A stretch of 64,000 nucleotides of DNA from an uncultured Actinomycetes bacterium (GCA_937927725.1 CALBSE010000011.1:1-64000); one strand, 5' to 3'. Counted from the stretch's first letter, positions 17,238 to 25,961 are shown. Numbers and translations: made by a program. The notes: generated by a model not told the origin, from the letters alone.

Positions 17238-17725
17238 TGTTTGATCCCGTTCGGATCTGCGAGATCCTGAACGAGGAGGGCGTTCGTTACGTCATCGTGG
17301 GCGGAATCGCAACGGTGATGCACGGATCAAGTCTTTCAACGCAAGACATCGATCTTGTTCCAGATCGGAGCGACAACAATCTTGCTCGGCTAGCGAGTGC
17401 ACTTCAGCGGCTCAATGTTCGAATTCGCACCGAGGGTGAGTCACTCGCAGCGAAGATCGATGAGCACTTCCTTCGCAACTCAAGCTTCATGTTGAATCTC
17501 GTGAGCGACTTCGGGGATATCGATATTGCATTCCAACCATCAGGCCCGCTCGAGGGTTACGAAGGTTGGAAAGAAGGCGCGATCGAACTTTCAATCGGAA
17601 CCGACGTCACAGTTTGGGTTGCAGCACTCGATGACGTCGTTGCATCAAAGCGCGCAGCAAACAGGCCAAAGGATCAAGCTGCGCTGCCGTATTTGGAAAC
17701 CTTGCGCGACCAACGAGCGGAGTAG
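17237..17725 (+). CDS. Nucleotidyltransferase-fold protein (toxin-like)
   Basis: A 162-residue polymerase-beta-like nucleotidyltransferase. Motif parts are VGGIATVMHG (the Gly-Gly of the hGG motif), then TQDIDLV with the DxD metal pair, and GDIDIAF carrying a third Asp. The layout matches AbiEii/MNT-like proteins that act in toxin-antitoxin units by nucleotidylating RNA or a partner. The C-terminus (ASKRAANRPKDQAALPYLETL) is the short helical segment typical of this group. Activity is inferred, not shown. The unit sits between mftC and mftD. Confidence 0.72.
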   Translation: MFDPVRICEILNEEGVRYVIVGGIATVMHGSSLSTQDIDLVPDRSDNNLARLASALQRLNVRIRTEGESLAAKIDEHFLRNSSFMLNLVSDFGDIDIAFQPSGPLEGYEGWKEGAIELSIGTDVTVWVAALDDVVASKRAANRPKDQAALPYLETLRDQRAE

Positions 17726-17750
17726 TTCCTACTCGGAGAGTGGGGACTTG

Positions 17751-18926
17751 CTACTTGTCGCCGAGGGTGACGAAGAAATCGCGAGGGGCGATGACATCGT
17801 CGGGCGTGAGTTCGCTGATGTGCGATTTACCCAAACCAAGCAAGCAGGAATCGATTCCGCCATGCAGGATGTCGAGAACGTTTTCGACACCGGCTTGACC
17901 ATTGGCAGCAAGACCCCAGAGGTACGCACGGCCAATCATCACGGCCTTCGCGCCCATAGCAACAGCCTTCACAACATCGCTGCCGCGGCGAATGCCACCG
18001 TCGAGCACCACATCGATTTCGCTACCAACCGCAGCGGCAATCGCGGGAAGTGCACGAATCGGTGACGGCGTTCCGTCGAGATTGTTGCCACCGTGGTTTG
18101 AAACGGAAAGGCCAGTGGCACCGAGATCGCGAACGCGCTTGGCGTCGTCGACGCGACACACACCCTTGACCACAAAAGGTCCGTCCCACTGCGAACGCAA
18201 CCATTCGATGTCTTCCCAACTGGGAGGCGGCATGGTCATCCACTCGTAGTACGCACCAAAGAATGCCGGCGGCTTCTGACCGGGATGGGCCATGTTCGGC
18301 GCGCTGAGGTCGGGAAGCTTGCCGGTCTTGAGATAGGCGAACAGCCACTTGGGCTTTGAAAGCGCCTGCGGCGACAACTTGATCATCGTCTTGAGATCGA
18401 GCTTCTCGGGGATCCAGGGGCTGCCCCAGTCGCGACCGTTGGAGAAGGTCCAGTCGAGCGTGAGGATGATTCCCTTGGCGCCGGCGGCCTTGGCGCGCTC
18501 GAGACGCTGCACCATGACATCGCGGCCACCGCTCCAGTACATCTGGAAAAGCAGTTGCGAGTTCACGGCAGCAACGTCTTCCATCGAACGACTACCGAAC
18601 GAACTAAGACCCATCGGAATGCCGCGGTTTGCCGCAGCGCGAGCAACGGCAACTTCACCCTCGGGGTGAACGGCCTGCACGCCAGTGGGCGAAATGATGA
18701 CGGGCATTGAAATGTCGAGACCAAACACCGAGGTGTTCATCGAACGCTCGGCCTGAAGGCCCGCCACATGAGGCGCGAGTCCGAGCTGGTCGAACGAGGT
18801 CAGGTTGCCGTTAAGCGACAGACCCTTCTCGGCGCCACCGATGATGGCCCCATAGACCGACTTCGGCAGACGCTTCTCGGCCCGGCGCTGTGCCACGGCA
18901 ACGGTTTCAAACCACTTGTTGGCCAT
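17751..18926 (-). CDS. mftD: MftD, premycofactocin synthase (FMN alpha-hydroxy-acid oxidase fold)
   Basis: A 391-residue FMN enzyme that converts the AHDP intermediate to premycofactocin by oxidative deamination, forming the redox-active alpha-keto amide. The TIM-barrel signatures ISPTGVQAVHPEGEVAVARAA, FVVKGVCRVDDAKRVRDLGATGLSVSNHGG and VVLDGGIRRGSDVVKAVAMGA are present. It is on the strand opposite to mftABC and converges on them, with a small toxin-antitoxin-like unit between. A GGGAGGG site precedes the ATG. The next gene upstream on the same strand, 68 nt away, is the TerB-like/Coq4-like protein. Confidence 0.95.
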   Translation of the reverse strand: MANKWFETVAVAQRRAEKRLPKSVYGAIIGGAEKGLSLNGNLTSFDQLGLAPHVAGLQAERSMNTSVFGLDISMPVIISPTGVQAVHPEGEVAVARAAANRGIPMGLSSFGSRSMEDVAAVNSQLLFQMYWSGGRDVMVQRLERAKAAGAKGIILTLDWTFSNGRDWGSPWIPEKLDLKTMIKLSPQALSKPKWLFAYLKTGKLPDLSAPNMAHPGQKPPAFFGAYYEWMTMPPPSWEDIEWLRSQWDGPFVVKGVCRVDDAKRVRDLGATGLSVSNHGGNNLDGTPSPIRALPAIAAAVGSEIDVVLDGGIRRGSDVVKAVAMGAKAVMIGRAYLWGLAANGQAGVENVLDILHGGIDSCLLGLGKSHISELTPDDVIAPRDFFVTLGDK

Positions 18927-18994
18927 CTCAACCCTCCCAGAACGAAGGAGAACTCTACCGGGAGGCTCCTCTCAGGCCCCATTCGGCGGGTTGT

Positions 18995-19963
18995 TCACCA
19001 GAACAAGTGGTGACCGTCGTCAGGATCGGTCGGCGTCAGAACACCGAACTCCGCACGGATATCGGCAAGTGGCTGATCGACCATGGCGAAATGATCGACA
19101 CGGGAAAAATCAGCGACGCACTCACCGCCCCGAGCAATCTCGGCGGCCAAGAGTTCGGCAGCGCCCGGTCGAGCGAGGATGCCCTGCTCGGCCTTCACCT
19201 TGTTTGAATCGCCAAAGCCCGCCTCATGCACGATGAGCGATGCCAACAACGCTGACCGATTCACCGAGTCATCCGTCATCGACATGAGGAACGCGCTCAG
19301 TGCGACTTCGGCTTCTGCCGATGTTCCGATTCCCGAGATCACATGCGTCATGTCATGACCGACATAGAAGTGATTCATCGGCGTTGCCTCAACGCCAGGA
19401 AGAGGAAGGCCCGCGATGTCGTAGAACTCGACGTACGCGTGACCAAGAGTTCCCGGGGCGCATTCGCGGAATGCTTCGATGCGAGCAACAAGCTCTGGCT
19501 CAGCTGCACCATCAGGAACCGACACCTCGCGAAGCGAAGGTTCCACTCGTGCTTCAACGCTGCCAACGAGAAAGCGGGAAAAGTCCGCCTTTGCTCGCTC
19601 AGTTCCTTCATCGACCATCGTGCGGAACAACGCAGCATCAGGACCGGTGATGCCAATCGCGGCTTCATACTCCTCAGCTCGAAGGAGTTGCGCGTCGGTC
19701 AACGGATGTCGACACGCCTCGAGGGTCACGATCATTTCTTGAAAATGACGGCGATCGATTGAAGACCGAAGCGCGTCTGCTAGTTGCGAAGGCTCAAGCG
19801 TCGCGAGCGTGCGGAGATCTAGATCGGGTCGTCGCCACACCTGCGTCACGATCGCACGCAAAACCGAGAGCTGTTCCTCGGTGATGCCTCCTTCGACATC
19901 GCAGACACCAAGAAGACCAGAAACAAAGGGTTCAACGAGTTCAGGGGCAAGGCTCAGCGACAC
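18995..19963 (-). CDS. Two-domain protein: TerB-like helical N-terminus and Coq4-like domain
   Basis: A 322-residue soluble protein. Residues 1-110 are helical with a TerB-like look (GGITEEQLSVLRAIVTQVW). Residues 160-300 resemble Coq4 of quinone biosynthesis: GTLGHAYVEFYD, then H203-D204-x-x-H207 followed after 11 residues by E219, which is the HDxxHx11E metal motif of Coq4. Coq4 acts in C1 decarboxylation and hydroxylation of the ubiquinone ring. The GTG start has a strong AAGGAGAAC site. It is upstream of mftD on the same strand. A role in mycofactocin or quinone chemistry is only inference. Confidence 0.65.
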   Translation of the reverse strand: MSLSLAPELVEPFVSGLLGVCDVEGGITEEQLSVLRAIVTQVWRRPDLDLRTLATLEPSQLADALRSSIDRRHFQEMIVTLEACRHPLTDAQLLRAEEYEAAIGITGPDAALFRTMVDEGTERAKADFSRFLVGSVEARVEPSLREVSVPDGAAEPELVARIEAFRECAPGTLGHAYVEFYDIAGLPLPGVEATPMNHFYVGHDMTHVISGIGTSAEAEVALSAFLMSMTDDSVNRSALLASLIVHEAGFGDSNKVKAEQGILARPGAAELLAAEIARGGECVADFSRVDHFAMVDQPLADIRAEFGVLTPTDPDDGHHLFW

Positions 19964-20030
19964 CAGTTCTCCTTACAAATCCGCAAAACGTCATCCAATC
20001 ACAGCCGCGACAGAGCGTGCATCCGACCCA

Positions 20031-20036
20031 TAGGAT
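20031..20036 (+). promoter_or_regulatory. Probable -10 box (TAGGAT)
   Basis: TAGGAT lies 26 nt before the ATG at 20062, with a GAGGGGGA ribosome site between them. Confidence 0.4.
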
Positions 20037-20061
20037 CGACGAAGCCGTCCGAGGGGGACTC

Positions 20062-21174
20062 ATGGAATCTGCAGTTGCAATGGCCGAGTTGGCCGAACTT
20101 GTTGCCGCCATCAACACCGATGCAAACAACGCACGATGGAACTTCGTTTCCGATCTTGATCGTGCGTCCTATCGCGAATTCGCCATGCACTGTCTGCATC
20201 ATTCATTGCAGTTTTGGCTCGAAGCCGACCCTCTGCGTCCCCGGTGGAATCGCTGGTTCATGCCCAACAAAAAACTTCTCGGCGACAACCCCGACACTGT
20301 CTATTACGGCACAGTGATTGATCCGACAAAGGCCTACCGAATTCGCGGCAACATCGCGAACGCCTGTTACACCTCGTTCACCGTCGAAATTGGGACCGCC
20401 GGCGGTGCAATGTCGCAGAAGCTCGGACACACACTGAACGACAGTGAGTTTGAGGTCGATGCAGCGGGAAACTACGAACTCATTGCGTCACCAAACGGGT
20501 CAGGGCCCAACTGGTTGCGGCTTGATCCCGAGGCCGGTTCGATCACGACTCGTCACTATTTCGAATGGCAACGCTGTGCGGCGCTTGATCCAAACCTTCA
20601 CATTCCCCTCACGATCGAACCCCTCGTTGATCCAGGAGCACCTCCTGTCCCCGACGATGCCGCCGTGGCAGCAAACATTCGTCGGGCCATCACGTTCCTC
20701 CGTTCGGTCACCGTGGATTGGGGTCATAACCCGATGCCTCCGGGAGCAATCCCGTGGGTGTCGGCAGAACCGAATACGTTCACGAACCCTGCTGACCACG
20801 ATGGCAATCTCGGTATCGGCTACGCGGCGACCGACAACATCTATCGATCTGCCCGCTGGAAGCTCGCGCCCGATGAGGCGCTCGAGATTCGGGGCCGATG
20901 GCCGCACTGCACGTTCGCGAACATCGTGCTGTTCAATAACCACATGCAAACGCCCAATTACGACCGACGTCTGGTTTCACTCAATCGCGTGCAGACCGAG
21001 CTCGACGACGACGGTTCCTGGCGGATGATCCTCGCCCACTCTGACCCGGGTCTTCCCAATTGGCTCGATACGCGAGGCCTTGAGCACGGAACCATGTTCT
21101 GGCGATTCCTGTTGCCGACAGAACCACTCACGCAATTGGAAACTCGAGTAGTGAAATTCACTGACGTGCGCTGA
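20062..21174 (+). CDS. DUF1214-type protein, paralogue A
   Basis: A 370-residue protein without a signal peptide. It is closely similar along most of its length to the product of 24150-25268. Shared blocks are GDNPDTVYYGTVIDP / GDNSDAIYFETPVAP, RIRGNIANACYTSFTVE / IVRGNIAGAVYTSFTME, ITTRHYFE, and the final HSDPGxPNW / GTMFxRFxLP region that recalls DUF1214. The conserved part is beta-rich. The function is unknown. It is divergent from the Coq4-like gene. Two copies 3 kb apart in opposite orientation suggest duplication and specialisation. Confidence 0.75.
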   Translation: MESAVAMAELAELVAAINTDANNARWNFVSDLDRASYREFAMHCLHHSLQFWLEADPLRPRWNRWFMPNKKLLGDNPDTVYYGTVIDPTKAYRIRGNIANACYTSFTVEIGTAGGAMSQKLGHTLNDSEFEVDAAGNYELIASPNGSGPNWLRLDPEAGSITTRHYFEWQRCAALDPNLHIPLTIEPLVDPGAPPVPDDAAVAANIRRAITFLRSVTVDWGHNPMPPGAIPWVSAEPNTFTNPADHDGNLGIGYAATDNIYRSARWKLAPDEALEIRGRWPHCTFANIVLFNNHMQTPNYDRRLVSLNRVQTELDDDGSWRMILAHSDPGLPNWLDTRGLEHGTMFWRFLLPTEPLTQLETRVVKFTDVR

Positions 21175-21294
21175 CTCATCGCTCCTTCGCCCTCGAGTCA
21201 TCTCGAAGCGTAAAGAGGGGTGAACTGCTAGGTTCCCGTTTTCAGATAACGGACCGAACTGAAACCGGCCCAAAAGTAAAATCGTGAGGTTTCC

Positions 21295-22734
21295 ATGCTT
21301 GTGAAGCGATGCATCGCTGTTGCGTACGCAGCAATTGTCCTCTTTGGAATCGCAACAGTTTCTCCTGCGAGCGCAGCAATGACTTCAACCGCCCCCGTCG
21401 CCTTCGACACGAGTGGTTTCGGAAACGTCGATTCGGATCCTGGTCAAATCTCATGTTGGTCTCCCGGCAACTGCGCTGCAGTCGGGTACATCCGAGATGT
21501 CATGGGAAGCGGAAATCGGATTCCCTTCGTCGCCATCTCAACAAACGGAGTTTGGTCCGCTCCTTTCGAAATCGCCTTTCCCTCTGGCATCGTCAATGGA
21601 GACGCTTGGCTCAAGGTCGTCTCATGTACCGCGGACAGTAATTGCGCCGCCGCCGGCATTTACCAAGACCAAGCCGGCGATGACCAAGGATTCGTCGCAC
21701 TTGGATTCGGACCAATTTGGACACTCGGTCAACCATTCACTTTCGGCGGCTCAGTCGGTCCAACGCAGTACCTGCAAGTCAACTCAATCGACTGCGCAGG
21801 AAACCTTGACTGCTCAATCGTGGGCCAAGTCACCACCAACTTCGACCCTCATGCGTATGTAATCAACTCTGTCGGTGGAAGCTTCGGAACTGCTCAGATC
21901 ATTGACTTCCCGGTTGGTGTACCTCACGTACCAAATGATTCCCTTGAAGCGGTCTCGTGTGCAGAACCCGGTGGGTGCACCGCAATTGGATACATGTCTC
22001 CTGGCGGCGGAAATCAGGACCGAATCTTTTCCATTTCCAGTAGCTCCGGGGTTTGGGGAATTCCCGAATTTCTCCCGTTCGGAACCGGTTTCGGTGGGGG
22101 TCTCACCAGCGATATCTCGTGCCCAACACTCACGAACTGCACCACCGGAGGATGGACCTACGGCCCTAATTCCACCATTCGCGCATGGATCGCCGTTCAC
22201 TCGTCAAGTGGTTGGTCAGTTCAGATTGTCGACACGCCGTCGGATGGTGGCGGCTCCTCCCCTTGGCAAGTAATCAATTCGGTTTCGTGTTCGACTGTTG
22301 CCGTTTGCATCGCTGCTGGTCGCTATTTGGATTCAACGGGGACCAACGGATTTCTACTGACGACAACCGATGGTTGGGCAACATTCACCTATACCGCCGT
22401 CGCTGGGAACGCGAATGGGGTTTCCTGCACACCATCGGGACCATGCCTTGCAGTCGTCGGAGAAAACAACGATTTCTTGCAGGGATTTGGTGGCCGCGAG
22501 TGGACAACCCCTCTGCAGATTTCATCGCCATCAGGAATCACTGACCCTTCTGTCGATTCACTTTCGTGCACCAATGACGGTGTCTGCGGAGTCTTTGCGT
22601 ACGGGGACAATCTGAGTATTGGTTCCAATTACGCCGCGTACGCGTTCTTTGTGACTGTTGGAACCGACCCGATTCCGACAACAACAACCACCACAACTTC
22701 CGACCAACCGGTTGCTCCTGCGTTCACCGGTTAG
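21295..22734 (+). CDS. Secreted protein with eight C-x5-C repeats (predicted beta-propeller)
   Basis: A 479-residue exported protein. A signal peptide covers about residues 1-28 (ending SPASAA). Eight cysteine pairs follow at 54/60, 111/117, 167/173, 222/228, 276/282, 332/338, 378/384 and 425/431. Every pair is exactly C-x5-C, usually preceded by a hydrophobic residue and Ser, with 46-57 residues between units. This suggests beta-propeller blades each closed by a disulfide. The C-terminus is a PTTTTTTT linker and PVAPAFTG, with no membrane anchor. Its role is unknown; binding or adhesion is plausible. Confidence 0.8.
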   Translation: MLVKRCIAVAYAAIVLFGIATVSPASAAMTSTAPVAFDTSGFGNVDSDPGQISCWSPGNCAAVGYIRDVMGSGNRIPFVAISTNGVWSAPFEIAFPSGIVNGDAWLKVVSCTADSNCAAAGIYQDQAGDDQGFVALGFGPIWTLGQPFTFGGSVGPTQYLQVNSIDCAGNLDCSIVGQVTTNFDPHAYVINSVGGSFGTAQIIDFPVGVPHVPNDSLEAVSCAEPGGCTAIGYMSPGGGNQDRIFSISSSSGVWGIPEFLPFGTGFGGGLTSDISCPTLTNCTTGGWTYGPNSTIRAWIAVHSSSGWSVQIVDTPSDGGGSSPWQVINSVSCSTVAVCIAAGRYLDSTGTNGFLLTTTDGWATFTYTAVAGNANGVSCTPSGPCLAVVGENNDFLQGFGGREWTTPLQISSPSGITDPSVDSLSCTNDGVCGVFAYGDNLSIGSNYAAYAFFVTVGTDPIPTTTTTTTSDQPVAPAFTG

Positions 22735-22757
22735 CCACGTAAGGGCAGACTGAACTC

Positions 22758-23312
22758 ATGACTCATTCACTCAACGGGATCGTGACCAGCCTGCACGCTG
22801 ACGGCGAGCACAACTTCTCGAAACCCGGCATCACCGAAGCGGTGTTTCTTGCCGGCATCGGCATTGAAGGCGATGCCCACTCCGGGCCCACCACTCAACA
22901 TGTGAGTCGACAGAAGAAGGATGCGAGTCGGCCCAACCTCCGCCAGGTGCATCTCGTGGCGAGCGAGATCCACGAAGGATTGCGCTCACAGGGCTTTGAC
23001 GTTCCCTTTGGCGGCTTCGGCGAAAATGTCACCACCAGTGGAATCGAACTCGGCGACCTTCCTGTTGGGACAACGTTGACCCTTGGTGACGAAGTAATCG
23101 TTGCTCTCACTGGCTTTCGCGATCCCTGTTCACAGATCGACAAATTTCAAGAGGGGCTTCGCGCTGCGGTCTCATTCAAACCGGAAACGGGGCCGCAGCT
23201 TTTTCGTAATGGCGTAATGTCTGTCGTGGTGCGAGGCGGAACGGTGCGAGTCGGTGACACCATCAAGGTTGCGTTACCGGCGGAACCGCATCACGTCATG
23301 CGAAAAGTCTGA
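22758..23312 (+). CDS. MOSC-domain protein
   Basis: A 184-residue MOSC (molybdenum-cofactor sulfurase C-terminal) protein. FGGFGENVTTSGIELGDLPVGTTLTLGD is the core, and the conserved Cys is in GFRDPCSQIDKF. Relatives such as YiiM bind molybdenum cofactor and reduce N-hydroxylated compounds. It is 23 nt after the secreted repeat protein but is probably an independent housekeeping gene. It converges on the enoyl-CoA hydratase gene. Confidence 0.88.
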   Translation: MTHSLNGIVTSLHADGEHNFSKPGITEAVFLAGIGIEGDAHSGPTTQHVSRQKKDASRPNLRQVHLVASEIHEGLRSQGFDVPFGGFGENVTTSGIELGDLPVGTTLTLGDEVIVALTGFRDPCSQIDKFQEGLRAAVSFKPETGPQLFRNGVMSVVVRGGTVRVGDTIKVALPAEPHHVMRKV

Positions 23313-23321
23313 ACGCGCCGC

Positions 23322-24146
23322 TCAATCACTACCGCGCATGGCGTTGAGCAACGGATCAATCGATCCAACCTCGCCGGCGCGGGTCTGTCCACCCGCAGCA
23401 AGAAACCGTTGCATTGGCTCACGATGTGCGCCCGCAACCATTGCCGTGTTGAGTTCTTCGCTCTCGATGGTGAGCGCAGCTGGATCGTTCTCGAGCGCGG
23501 CATTCACGACTCGCTTCACCGCAAGAACCGATCGACGGTCAAGATGCGCGAATCGTTTGACATACACATCAAGCGCGATGTTGAGATCCTCGGAAACAAC
23601 TACCGATTGCAACCAGCCAATTGAGAGAAGTTCCTCAACGCCGATGTCGCGTCCGCTCAGAATCACTTCCAGCGCTTTGGCCCGTCCGAGTTGGCGGGCC
23701 ATCCGAACGGTGCCACCAGCGCCAGGGAGAATCCCCATCGGGACCTCGGGCTGACCGATGATTGCTCGAACAGTTCCGACGCGTAGATCGAGCGCGGAGA
23801 GGAATTCACAGCCGCCCCCACGTGCATACCCATCAAGAAATCCAATGGTGAGAAACGGCGCGTTGTGCAGCCGTTCGAACAGTGCAGCAGCAATATTTGG
23901 TTCGGTTACCGGTTCGCTCGATGGCGTTGACGCCAGGATTGCTTCGACATCACCGTGCATCAAGAAAAAGTCGGGATCGGCGCTGCGAAAGACAACGACT
24001 GCTACCGATTCGTCGGCTTCGAGTTCAGGTAATAACCCAAACAGGCCGATCACCAAGTCCGCGCCAACAATGTTGTGAGGCGGAATATCGATGGTGACGG
24101 TGACAACCGCGCCATCACGTTGTGTGTGAAGCGCAGCATCACCCAT
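23322..24146 (-). CDS. Enoyl-CoA hydratase/isomerase family protein
   Basis: A 274-residue crotonase-fold protein. The oxyanion-hole segment is FLDGYARGGGCEFLSALDLRVG, and GQPEVPMGILPGAGGTVRMARQLG follows. The Glu pair of true hydratases is only partly retained: the first position falls in the GGCEF segment and the second in the PEVPMG segment, so isomerase or thioesterase variants remain possible. An in-frame GTG one codon upstream could also start it. It begins 4 nt after the DUF1214-type gene's stop, suggesting co-transcription. Confidence 0.85.
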   Translation of the reverse strand: MGDAALHTQRDGAVVTVTIDIPPHNIVGADLVIGLFGLLPELEADESVAVVVFRSADPDFFLMHGDVEAILASTPSSEPVTEPNIAAALFERLHNAPFLTIGFLDGYARGGGCEFLSALDLRVGTVRAIIGQPEVPMGILPGAGGTVRMARQLGRAKALEVILSGRDIGVEELLSIGWLQSVVVSEDLNIALDVYVKRFAHLDRRSVLAVKRVVNAALENDPAALTIESEELNTAMVAGAHREPMQRFLAAGGQTRAGEVGSIDPLLNAMRGSD

Positions 24147-24149
24147 CAC

Positions 24150-25268
24150 TCACACCAAATCGGGAGTGAGATCAGCAAACTTCACGACTTCACATGACGG
24201 CTTCTCAATCTCACCTTCAGGAAGGAAGAAACGGAAGAACATGGTGCCGAGATTGCGACCTTCGGTGTCGATCCAATTTGGGTGTCCAGGATCAGAATGC
24301 GCAAGCACCATCGTGAAGCTTCCGTCAGCGTTCAGTGTGGTGTTCGCGCGGTTACGACTGACCTGACGGTTTACGTAGTCATACATCTGCGACCAACGGT
24401 TCCAGAGGCAGATATTGCCGAACACGCACTCGGGCCAACGACCACGAATGACAAGTGCTTCGTCATCGCCGATGAGATACGGGGCCATCGCATAGGCGGC
24501 ATCAAACGCAGCAAAGGCCATGTTTCCTGGCACCACAGGTTGCGGAAGCTCGTTAGGAATGCGAGACACAAACGGAATCGGCGTGTCTTCCGAAGGCGCG
24601 ACCGAACCAACGGTCTTGGTACGCACGTGATTAATCACTCGCTGCAATGCGGCCGAGACGCGTTCATCGTTCCAGCGCGGAGGTGCGGGAACTTTGGTGA
24701 CTGCCTCGATGCTGATCGGCACATGCAAGGTTTGTGAGGCTGACGAGGACCATGGAAATTCGAAGTAGTGACGCGTGGTGATGCGCCCTCCATCGGCAGG
24801 AATCTCGAGCCAATTCCGATCGGCGGCGGGACCGCCGAGTCGAATCTCGTAATTGCCATCGGCATCGATGTCCATCTCGGTGTCATTAAGAACGCCCGAG
24901 GTATGAGTGGCATAGGAACCGTCGGCCGCACCCGCTTCCATCGTGAACGAGGTGTAGACCGCGCCGGCAATATTTCCCCGAACGATGTATTCGTTCCCTG
25001 GAGCGACAGGAGTTTCAAAGTAGATCGCGTCTGAGTTGTCACCGGTGAATGACCGAGTGGGCGACACGATGCGATTGAAGACTGGTCGCTGGGGGTCGAA
25101 CTCCTGGTGTGAGTAGAGCGCGCTCTGGAGAATGTGTGTGAGGTTCCGGTAACCTTCGGCCACATCGTCATCGCTCATGGCCGGGCCGGGAACGACCCAT
25201 TCGTCACCTGCCTGCTGAAGCAATGCCACTAATTCGTTGTACTTCTCGCGCGATTGAAGTTCGCCCAT
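24150..25268 (-). CDS. DUF1214-type protein, paralogue B
   Basis: A 372-residue soluble protein homologous to the product of 20062-21174. Conserved blocks include RGNIAGAVYTSFTMEAGAAD, ITTRHYFEFPW, RGRWPECVFGNICLWN and HSDPGHPNWIDTEGRNLGTMF. The ATG at 25268 follows an AAGGGGGAAG ribosome site; the frame is open far upstream, but that extension is antisense to the divergent gene at 25380 and lacks a ribosome site. The function is unknown. It heads a two-gene unit with an enoyl-CoA hydratase-like protein. Confidence 0.78.
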   Translation of the reverse strand: MGELQSREKYNELVALLQQAGDEWVVPGPAMSDDDVAEGYRNLTHILQSALYSHQEFDPQRPVFNRIVSPTRSFTGDNSDAIYFETPVAPGNEYIVRGNIAGAVYTSFTMEAGAADGSYATHTSGVLNDTEMDIDADGNYEIRLGGPAADRNWLEIPADGGRITTRHYFEFPWSSSASQTLHVPISIEAVTKVPAPPRWNDERVSAALQRVINHVRTKTVGSVAPSEDTPIPFVSRIPNELPQPVVPGNMAFAAFDAAYAMAPYLIGDDEALVIRGRWPECVFGNICLWNRWSQMYDYVNRQVSRNRANTTLNADGSFTMVLAHSDPGHPNWIDTEGRNLGTMFFRFFLPEGEIEKPSCEVVKFADLTPDLV

Positions 25269-25352
25269 GACTTCCCCCTTGAAACGACAGGTGAGCATCC
25301 TCGCAAAGATTGCCCGAGCCTGCACACAGGTACACCGCCCCGCTCGGACGGC

Positions 25353-25358
25353 TACGGT
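25353..25358 (+). promoter_or_regulatory. Probable -10 box (TACGGT)
   Basis: TACGGT is 22 nt before the ATG at 25380, with a CAAGGGGGAAC ribosome site. The region 25269-25379 is a divergent promoter shared with the DUF1214-type gene. Confidence 0.4.
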
Positions 25359-25379
25359 CGGCATTTTCAAGGGGGAACC

Positions 25380-25880
25380 ATGAAGACGAACGAAGAACGA
25401 CTGGCCGATGCGCTCGATTACCTCGACATTCGTCGGCTGCAGAATCGCTACGCCGACATCGTGACCCGTCGTGCATGGGCCGAACTCCACGAGATCATGC
25501 GCCCGGGCTGCAAGCTCGAACTCGACCTCGGCGATAACCACATGGTGTTCGACGGTCCGCAGGCCATCGGCGACTTCATCGGCGAACAACTCGAGGCGTT
25601 CGAATTTTTCGAATTCGTGATCCTCAACACCGTGATCGAGGTTGATGTCGAAGCAGGTGTGGCCGGCGGCCGCATGTACATGCAAGAGCTTCGTCAGAAC
25701 ATGAGCGATGGTCGCCGCACCAACGCGTACGGCGTGTACCACGACCGTTTCGAACGTCATGACGGCACCTGGTGGCTGGCCCGCCGTCGCTATGGCTCGT
25801 TCTCTCGCACCATCGCGCCGGGCCCAGAGCACGAACAGGTCGTCTTCCCCCTACCGCTGCACGACCTCGGCACGCTGTAA
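25380..25880 (+). CDS. NTF2-like (SnoaL_4-type) protein
   Basis: A 166-residue NTF2-like protein. The opening YLDIRRLQNRYADIVTRRAWAEL, then MRPGCKLELDLG, and the end YGVYHDRFERHDGTWWLARRRYGS are the standard SnoaL_4 pattern found with steroid and aromatic catabolism genes. The Asp/His dyad typical of dehydratases of this group is only partly visible. It is divergent from DUF1214 paralogue B and precedes the VapBC module. Confidence 0.8.
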   Translation: MKTNEERLADALDYLDIRRLQNRYADIVTRRAWAELHEIMRPGCKLELDLGDNHMVFDGPQAIGDFIGEQLEAFEFFEFVILNTVIEVDVEAGVAGGRMYMQELRQNMSDGRRTNAYGVYHDRFERHDGTWWLARRRYGSFSRTIAPGPEHEQVVFPLPLHDLGTL

Positions 25881-25949
25881 TCAGAAACCCGCAGTCCCTC
25901 GGCCACGCGCCCAGAAATTCCCGCTGAGAGAGTCGGTGTATGCGTGGTG

Positions 25950-25955
25950 TATGGT
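25950..25955 (+). promoter_or_regulatory. -10 box (TATGGT) for a leaderless vapB
   Basis: TATGGT ends 6 nt before the ATG at 25962. It lies in a GTGTATG-rich stretch that could also be bound by the VapBC complex for autoregulation. Confidence 0.5.
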
Positions 25956-25961
25956 GTGTGT

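Noticed and set aside
17751..18926. L-lactate dehydrogenase (LldD) for the FMN enzyme
   Set aside because: The fold is shared, but length, context with mftABC and sequence match MftD better.
25269..25832. N-terminal extension of DUF1214 paralogue B
   Set aside because: The frame stays open but is antisense to the NTF2-like gene at 25380. The strong ribosome site at 25268 fixes the start.
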